This document shows positions 59,859-64,000 of a DNA stretch of 64,000 nucleotides, piece by piece. Source of the stretch: WHSW01 sp033856255. Lineage in GTDB: Bacteria; Actinomycetota; Thermoleophilia; Solirubrobacterales; 70-9. The number at the start of each line of letters is the position of its first letter. Within the stretch, counting starts at the first letter, position 1. The translations under genes and the position numbers were made by a program. The stretch covers positions 62,001-126,000 of the forward strand of contig JAWVFH010000002.1 in assembly GCA_033856255.1 (NCBI GenBank), given 5' to 3'. The notes beneath the pieces are model-generated. The model had not been told where the DNA came from. It saw only the letters and a program-made list of their open reading frames with translations, and searched no databases.

Positions 59859-60619
59859 GTCGCGAGGCCGCCCTGGCCCTGCAGCAGCGCGGGCTGCGCG
59901 ACTGGATCTCGCTGGTCGGCACCAGCTCGCCCGGCGCCGGCGTCTTCAGACGCGGCGGGATCACCGCCTCGATCGTCCCCGCCAGCCCGCTGCGCTCGAT
60001 CTGCAACTCGGTCACCTATACCGACGCCGCTGAGCTCGCCGCGTCCCTCGCCGAGCTGACGGCGATCTTCGAGGCCGCCGGGATCGCGGCCTGGACCGTC
60101 TGGGTGCCCGAGTTCGACCGCGAGACGATCGCCGCACTCGAAGCGGCCGCCCACGAGCCCGACGCCTCGCCGATGGCGATGTCGCTCGAGCTCGCCGCCT
60201 TTGAGCCGCCCGAGGTCGGCGATCTCGAATGGGACCACGACGTCGACCCGGCCGACCTGGGCACGCTCAACGACATCGCCTACGGCCTCCCGGAGGAGAG
60301 CCTGCTCTCCCCGGCGCTGACCGCGCCCCCGCCCAGCCCCGACCTGCGCCTCTATCAGGCGCGGATCGGCGGCGAACCGGCGTGCGTGCTCGGCACCATG
60401 GACCACGACGCTGACCTCGGCTTCTACTTCGTCGCCACCCACCCCGATCACCGTGGCCGCGCCCTCGCCACCCGGCTGGTGACCGTCGCCATCGGCGAGG
60501 CGATCGAGCGCGGGCTCGAGACATCGTCGCTGCAGGGGTCGTCGATGGGCCAGTCGGTCTACCGCCGGCTCGGCTACAGCGACGACTTCACCCTCTGGAT
60601 GTACGAGCACCGCGCGTGA
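59855..60619 (+). CDS. GNAT-family N-acetyltransferase
   Basis: 254 residues. The second half has the GNAT core: CVLGTMDHDADLGFYFVATH, PDHRGRALATRLVTVAIGEA (acetyl-CoA Q/RxxGxG/A-type loop) and SSMGQSVYRRLGY. The N-terminal half (about 1-120) is a degenerate, second GNAT-like domain (ELTAIFEAAGIAAWTVWVPE). Substrate unknown. It sits in an overlapping gene chain from 58420 to 61616 with 4-bp overlaps on both sides. Confidence 0.88.
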   Translation: MSREAALALQQRGLRDWISLVGTSSPGAGVFRRGGITASIVPASPLRSICNSVTYTDAAELAASLAELTAIFEAAGIAAWTVWVPEFDRETIAALEAAAHEPDASPMAMSLELAAFEPPEVGDLEWDHDVDPADLGTLNDIAYGLPEESLLSPALTAPPPSPDLRLYQARIGGEPACVLGTMDHDADLGFYFVATHPDHRGRALATRLVTVAIGEAIERGLETSSLQGSSMGQSVYRRLGYSDDFTLWMYEHRA

Positions 60620-60936
60620 GCTCGCCCTTCTCCGACGCCGAGCTCGAGGCCGCCGTCGCGGCGCTCGCCGAGCCCGGCCGCTTCGACGAGGCCGAGGCGC
60701 TGGTCACCCGGGCGGCCCCGCAGCTGCAGGGGATCCTCGCCCAGGCGCTGGAGGCCGGAGGCTGGTTCGCCGAGTCGCACGGGGCCGAGCTCGACAGGGT
60801 GCTGGCGCTCGAGGACCCCGACGAGCGCGGCCGCGCCATCCGCACCCTGCTCGCCGAGGAGGCGAGGATGGGAATGATGGTTGGGGTGGCGGTCGGCTGG
60901 GCACTTGCCGAGCAGCTCAAAGGAGAGAACGAATGA
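60616..60936 (+). CDS. Small helical protein of unknown function
   Basis: 106 residues from GTG, overlapping its upstream and downstream neighbours by 4 bp (GTGA, ATGA). Entirely helical and acidic: AELEAAVAALAEPGRFDEAE, then QLQGILAQALEAGGWFAESH, and a final helix with MGMMVGVAVGWALAEQLKG. The last helix is hydrophobic enough to be a membrane-contact or dimer helix. No known domain. Its place between the GNAT and the UPF0173 gene makes it part of that operon. Confidence 0.72.
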   Translation: MSSPFSDAELEAAVAALAEPGRFDEAEALVTRAAPQLQGILAQALEAGGWFAESHGAELDRVLALEDPDERGRAIRTLLAEEARMGMMVGVAVGWALAEQLKGENE

Positions 60937-61616
60937 AGATCGAGTTCATCGGACACGCGACGTTCCAGCTGACCGACGGTGACGCGAGCGTTCTGGTCGA
61001 CCCGTTCCTGGCTCCGCACAACCCGGTCGCCAAGCTGAGCGCCGACGACGTCGAGCCGACCGACATCCTGCTCACCCACGGCCACCAGGACCACCTGGCC
61101 GACGCGGTCGCGGTCGCCAAGCGGACCGGCGCCCACTGCATCGCGATCACCGAGCTGGCCGGCTGGCTCGGCGAGCAGGGCGTCGAGCGGACGACGAACC
61201 CGAACCTCGGCGGCACCGTGGAGACGGAGTGGGGGAGCGTCAAGCTCGTCCCCGCCTGGCACACGAACACGACCCCGGACGGGACCGCGATCGGCCCGGC
61301 CGCCGGCCTGATCATCCGGCTCGGCGGCAAGACCGCCTACCACCTCGGCGACACGGCGCTGTTCAGCGACCTGAAACTGATCGGCGAGCGCCACTCACCC
61401 GACGTCGCCCTGGTCCCGATCGGCGGCCACTTCACGATGGACACCACCGACGCGGCCTACGCCTGCGGCCTGATCGGCGCCCCGACCGTGATCCCCTGCC
61501 ACTACAACACCTTCCCGCAGATCGCCGCCGACGCCGGCGCGTTCAAGGTCGAGGTGGAGACGATGACCGCCTCGCAGGTAGTGATCCTCGAGCCCGGCGA
61601 GTCGCACGAGCTCTGA
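60933..61616 (+). CDS. UPF0173-type metal-dependent hydrolase (MBL fold)
   Basis: 227 residues. Metallo-beta-lactamase fold with the HxHxDH motif in LLTHGHQDHLADAV, the N-terminal FIGHATFQL typical of UPF0173, the later metal residues in AYHLGDTALFSDL and a final PCHYNTFPQI (His ligand). Two-metal hydrolase of unknown substrate. ATG with AGGAGAGAACGA upstream. It ends the operon; a gap of about 200 bp follows. Confidence 0.93.
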   Translation: MKIEFIGHATFQLTDGDASVLVDPFLAPHNPVAKLSADDVEPTDILLTHGHQDHLADAVAVAKRTGAHCIAITELAGWLGEQGVERTTNPNLGGTVETEWGSVKLVPAWHTNTTPDGTAIGPAAGLIIRLGGKTAYHLGDTALFSDLKLIGERHSPDVALVPIGGHFTMDTTDAAYACGLIGAPTVIPCHYNTFPQIAADAGAFKVEVETMTASQVVILEPGESHEL

Positions 61617-61790
61617 CCCGCAACCGGGAGCCTGCCGCGACGCTTTCGCCCCATCTGCCGCGCCCCGCGTTGAGCTCGACCCGCTTGCCTTCTCCACCTG
61701 AGCGACTACCGGAAATTACGAACCGACTCCGAAGAAAACGGTAGCCCGGACCAGGATCACCGCGAGCCCGCCGCGCCGACACTGGCGAGG

Positions 61791-61816
61791 ACCGGCTACT
61801 CCGACGCTCAGCCGGT
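61791..61816 (+). promoter_or_regulatory. Inverted repeat before the toxin-antitoxin pair
   Basis: ACCGGCT (61791-61797), 12 nt, AGCCGGT (61810-61816), ending 7 bp before the antitoxin GTG. Phd/YefM-type antitoxins usually repress their operon by binding such repeats. The rest of the 61617-61823 gap shows nothing recognisable. Confidence 0.45.
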
Positions 61817-61823
61817 TGGCGAG

Positions 61824-62069
61824 GTGACGGCGACCGAGCTCGGGCGGACCGTGGCGTCGGTGCTCGATCGCGTTGTGGACGGCGAGCGCGTCGTCGTTAC
61901 GAGGAGCCGGCGTGCCGTCGCCGTGATCGTCGGGCTCGAGGAGGGGATCGAGATCATGCTCGCCGGCTCCGAGCGGTTTGCCCGTCTGCGGCGCGAGGCC
62001 CGCGAGGAGCTCGAGTCGGGACTCGCTGAGGCGCTGGTGGCGTGGCGCGCCGGTATCGAATCGCCGTAG
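61824..62069 (+). CDS. Phd/YefM-type antitoxin
   Basis: 81 residues from GTG. The pattern TATELGRTVASVLDRVVDGE followed by RVVVTRSRRAVAVIV is the Phd/YefM N-terminal DNA-binding and dimer domain. The C-terminal helix (RFARLRREAREELESGLAEA) would wrap the toxin. The gene overlaps the following toxin gene by 28 bp, the usual arrangement. The antitoxin both neutralises the toxin and represses the operon in this family. Confidence 0.8.
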   Translation: MTATELGRTVASVLDRVVDGERVVVTRSRRAVAVIVGLEEGIEIMLAGSERFARLRREAREELESGLAEALVAWRAGIESP

Positions 62070-62350
62070 CGCGGCGCCCGTTCGCCGATCTGCGCGCGCT
62101 GCCGGGGGGCCGTGGGGCGGGCCTGGGCCGGGCGCTGATCGAGGTCGCGGCCCGTGAGCCGCCGGCCGGCCTGATCGCGGTTAGCTCGCGCCTCGACCTG
62201 GCGGCGTGCGAGGTGTCGGTACGGCACCGGATCGTGCTCGTCTACGCGGTGATCGGGCGCGACGAGTTACTGGCCGGGCTGATTGGCGCGGAGCTGGACC
62301 GGGAGCTGCGAGCGCGTGCGATCAGGCGTGTGATGCACGGGCGCCGCTAG
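62042..62350 (+). CDS. RelE/ParE-type toxin
   Basis: 102 residues from GTG. A short basic RelE/ParE-superfamily fold: YRIAVARRPFADLRALPGG, the strand pair DLAACEVSVRHRIVLVYAVI, and a C-terminal helix with RARAIRRVMHGRR. ParE toxins poison gyrase and RelE toxins cut mRNA at the ribosome; the sequence does not decide between them. The pairing with an upstream antitoxin and the 28-bp overlap are the main support; similarity to the family is moderate. Confidence 0.65.
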   Translation: MARRYRIAVARRPFADLRALPGGRGAGLGRALIEVAAREPPAGLIAVSSRLDLAACEVSVRHRIVLVYAVIGRDELLAGLIGAELDRELRARAIRRVMHGRR

Positions 62351-62363
62351 TGCGGCCGGCGGG

Positions 62364-62558
62364 TCAGCCCTGCGGTCCGCGCTTCAGCCAGAAGGTGCGG
62401 TCGTGGCGGTCGTGGACCATCAGCGCCATCCCGGCGGCGGTGAGCATCGCGCCGGCGAGGCCGTGGTGGAGGCGCTGGTTGACGATCCAGACGCGGCGCA
62501 TCCGAGGGTCGTAACGGATCAAACCGCCGGCGTAGAGGCGAAGGTTCGTGGCGTCCAT
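62364..62558 (-). CDS. Small protein of unknown function
   Basis: 64 residues. GAGGAG lies 9 nt before the ATG on the reverse strand, supporting a real gene. The chain is MDATNLRLYAGGLIRYDPRM, then a hydrophobic helix (HGLAGAMLTAAGMALMVH) and a basic end (DRHDRTFWLKRGP), so it may be a single-pass membrane protein. Convergent with the toxin gene (13 bp between stops) and divergent from the R2-like gene. No known family. Confidence 0.6.
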   Translation of the reverse strand: MDATNLRLYAGGLIRYDPRMRRVWIVNQRLHHGLAGAMLTAAGMALMVHDRHDRTFWLKRGPQG

Positions 62559-62622
62559 CTGGGCATCTCCTCGATACCCCTATATCGGCCCTGCCGCCGC
62601 CAGCCATTAGGATTTTTCGGCC

Positions 62623-63552
62623 TTGGAAGCCGCATCTCAGACCCTGAGCTCGATCGCCCAGCGCGACGATTTCCTCGCCACGGGCGATCCCGCGCTGGCG
62701 GCCGGCGCCGACAGCGGCAATTTCGAGCTGCTCGACTACGGTGAGCTCTACCGCCTCTGGGAGCGCCAGCAGTGGGCGACCCAGGACCTCGACTTCAGCC
62801 AGGATCGCGTCGACTGGCACGAGCGCTTCTCCAAGGAGGAGCGGTTCACCCGCATGTACGGGCTCTCCGCCTTCTTCATCGGCGAGCAGCGGGTCACCGA
62901 CGAGCTCGGGCCGATCATGCGCGCGGCGCCGACCGAGGAGATGCGGATCTTCCTCTCCACCCAGATCGCCGACGAGGCCCGCCACGTGCAGTTCTTCAAC
63001 CGCTTCTACGACGAGGTCGGCGTGCTCGAGGGCGCCGACGACCTCGCCGAGCGCCTGGCGCGGGTGCAGAGCAACCTCAACCCCGAGTTCGCCGAGCTCT
63101 TCGACGGAATGCTCAAGTCACGTGTGGACAGGCTCGCCGCCGAGCCCACCGACACCGAGGTCCTGGTCGAGGCGATCACGCTCTACCACATGGTGATCGA
63201 GGGGGTGCTGGCGCTCACCGGCCAGCACTTCATCATCGGCTACAACGAGGAGCAGGGGACGCTGCCGGGTTTCGTCGAGGGGTTCGGCAACGTCGCCCGC
63301 GACGAGCATCGCCACGTCGCCTTCGGCGCCCGGTTCCTGATGGAGATGGCGGCCGCCGACGCCCGCTACCGAACCGCGATCCAGCGCACCCTGGTCGAGT
63401 CACTGCCGGTCGCCGAGGCCGTCCTGCGCCCGCCGTTCGCGCCCGAGGACGACGACGACTTCGAGCTCTTCGGCGTCTCGATGCGCGAGACACAGGCGTT
63501 CGCCGCCCAGTGCCTGAGCCGGCGGCTGAAGGTGATCGGCCTAGCGGGCTGA
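62623..63552 (+). CDS. R2-like di-metal (ribonucleotide reductase beta-type) protein
   Basis: 309 residues from TTG at 62623. Ferritin-like four-helix bundle with two EXXH motifs: DEARH (E118, H121) and DEHRH (E228, H231). Likely further ligands are E88 (FIGEQRV) and E193 (VIEGVLA). This is the ligand set of class I RNR small subunits and of R2-like ligand-binding oxidases with a Mn/Fe centre. No R1 (alpha) gene is nearby, which favours the oxidase type. TAGGAT (62608-62613) ends 9 nt before the TTG. It could equally pair with an RNR alpha encoded elsewhere. Confidence 0.87.
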   Translation: MEAASQTLSSIAQRDDFLATGDPALAAGADSGNFELLDYGELYRLWERQQWATQDLDFSQDRVDWHERFSKEERFTRMYGLSAFFIGEQRVTDELGPIMRAAPTEEMRIFLSTQIADEARHVQFFNRFYDEVGVLEGADDLAERLARVQSNLNPEFAELFDGMLKSRVDRLAAEPTDTEVLVEAITLYHMVIEGVLALTGQHFIIGYNEEQGTLPGFVEGFGNVARDEHRHVAFGARFLMEMAAADARYRTAIQRTLVESLPVAEAVLRPPFAPEDDDDFELFGVSMRETQAFAAQCLSRRLKVIGLAG

Positions 63553-63826
63553 TTGCGGCTTAATACTGAGCCGCCCTGTCGATCGGACCGCGCAAGGATC
63601 ATCCGATCGGCCAGCAGGAATTTCCAACCGGGTTCCATCCGATCGGCCCGCGAATTCGCGCCTGAATCAGGCGATTATCTAGATCCCCCCTAACCCCCCA
63701 CGTCGTGGGAGTGGCCAGGGCCTCAAATGGGAGAGATGGATGTCAACCCAGTCGTAATCGCAGTAACCTCGGAGAAGGATTTCTGAGGGCGATGCGCGAG
63801 GCCGGAAGCACTTCTTTCGACGTTCT

Positions 63827-63849
63827 GGGTACCGGCCCCACCGGTACCC
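63827..63849 (+). repeat. Perfect inverted repeat GGGTACCGG/CCGGTACCC
   Basis: 9-bp arms with a 5-nt loop (CCCCA). It lies 9 bp upstream of the larger nested palindrome and about 95 bp before the response-regulator start. Confidence 0.7.
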
Positions 63850-63857
63850 GGTCCCGT

Positions 63858-63910
63858 TCCCAGTAGTTCCAGTCCGAGGTCACGGAGGGCCTCGGACTGG
63901 GGCACTGGGA
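63858..63910 (+). promoter_or_regulatory. Nested palindrome upstream of the response-regulator promoter
   Basis: Inner arms CCAGTCCGAGG (63869-63879) and CCTCGGACTGG (63890-63900), 11 bp, perfect; outer arms TCCCAGT (63858-63864) and ACTGGGA (63904-63910), 7 bp. The right edge reaches the expected -35 region of the TAGACT box (63929-63934). Probably a protein-binding site on DNA, since it lies upstream of the predicted transcript. Confidence 0.55.
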
Positions 63911-63942
63911 CTTCTGCTGCCCGCTGACTAGACTCGCCACGC

Positions 63943-64000
63943 GTGGCACCGAGGAACGAACGCGTCACCGTGCTGGTCGCCGACGACCACCCGATCTACC
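63943..64000 (+). CDS. Response regulator, N-terminal end (partial)
   Basis: The frame reads VAPRNERVTVLVADDHPIY and runs off the window. VLVADDHPIY is the first strand and acidic pair of a CheY-like receiver domain, with the spacing typical of NarL/LuxR-type regulators. TAGACT (63929-63934) ends 8 nt before the GTG. The output domain and partner kinase lie outside the window. Confidence 0.85.
   Translation, partial: MAPRNERVTVLVADDHPIY

Larger units (their letters stand above)
63553..63942 (+). other. Palindrome-rich 390-bp intergenic region
   Basis: No convincing gene. It holds three GATCGG motifs (63581, 63605, 63641), two of them in exact copies of ATCCGATCGGCC (63601-63612 and 63637-63648); the palindrome CGCGAATTCGCG (63649-63660); a CGCCTG-AAT-CAGGCG hairpin (63659-63673) that may end the R2-like transcript; and two larger hairpins near the response-regulator start. 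A 19-codon ORF at 63727-63786 has no clear support. Confidence 0.6.

Noticed and set aside
63727..63786. 19-codon ORF (MGEMDVNPVV...) in the last intergenic region
   Set aside because: No proper Shine-Dalgarno spacing, no leader-type pattern and a length expected by chance.
63723..63968. 81-codon reverse ORF over the response-regulator start
   Set aside because: It crosses the palindromes and the promoter and shows no domain; the forward frame begins a clear receiver domain.

Overview
The window is a stretch of very GC-rich bacterial chromosome, dense with genes and free of phage, IS or CRISPR blocks. The gene order metG, tatD, ksgA, ispE, then glmU-prs, rplY-pth, mfd, mazG, eno, ftsB is the core housekeeping neighbourhood of Actinomycetota (in Mycobacterium tuberculosis the glmU-prs-rplY-pth part lies in the opposite orientation). 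Mce-type lipid-uptake proteins, an F420-type DUF385 protein and a gram-positive type LexA box agree with this. CsrA, a RemA-like protein, a DUF6351 protein and the many secreted orphan proteins point to the class Thermoleophilia (Solirubrobacterales-like). That class-level placement is an inference and was not tested by any search.

Layout: 1-3124 is the 3' end of an mce operon. 3275-5905 holds small secreted, lipoprotein and RemA-like genes and two reverse-strand genes. 5962-12786 is the metG-to-ispE block with membrane proteins. 12832-17330 holds a PucR-type regulator, several secreted or ligand-binding orphans, tRNA-Gln(TTG) and an HNH nuclease gene whose start codon sits inside a LexA box. 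17441-22366 has glmU-prs, a GDPD enzyme and membrane proteins. 22439-26893 has an MFS exporter overlapping a UbiB/ABC1 kinase, and a DUF1254 protein. 26923-36223 has rplY-pth, an MMPL transporter, an enoyl-CoA hydratase, a membrane-PLC fusion and a DUF6351 protein. 36278-54423 is one unbroken forward run: mfd, a SurA/PpiC-like foldase, mazG, eno, ftsB, then seven genes for what looks like a sulfated surface glycan (two large GT-C-like membrane proteins, three sulfotransferases, a GT-B glycosyltransferase and a Wzx-like flippase). 54420-64000 has a charged HTH protein, csrA, a thermonuclease, a class I aldolase divergent from a YbdK-type ligase, a pseudo-rhomboid, a small operon of enzymes, a toxin-antitoxin pair, an R2-like di-metal protein and the first codons of a response regulator.

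Gene-expression signals are unusually readable here. At about nineteen genes a TANNNT -10 hexamer ends only 5-9 nt before the annotated start codon, which suggests widespread leaderless transcription. In one case two divergent -10 boxes overlap inside a 24-bp gap (57255-57278). Three housekeeping genes (mfd, pth, mazG) have no ATG, GTG or TTG that gives a sensible N-terminus and appear to start at CTG. A hairpin element seems to occur in two protein-coding genes of the glycan locus. The most promising candidate for an undescribed system is the sulfated-glycan locus at 43403-54423.
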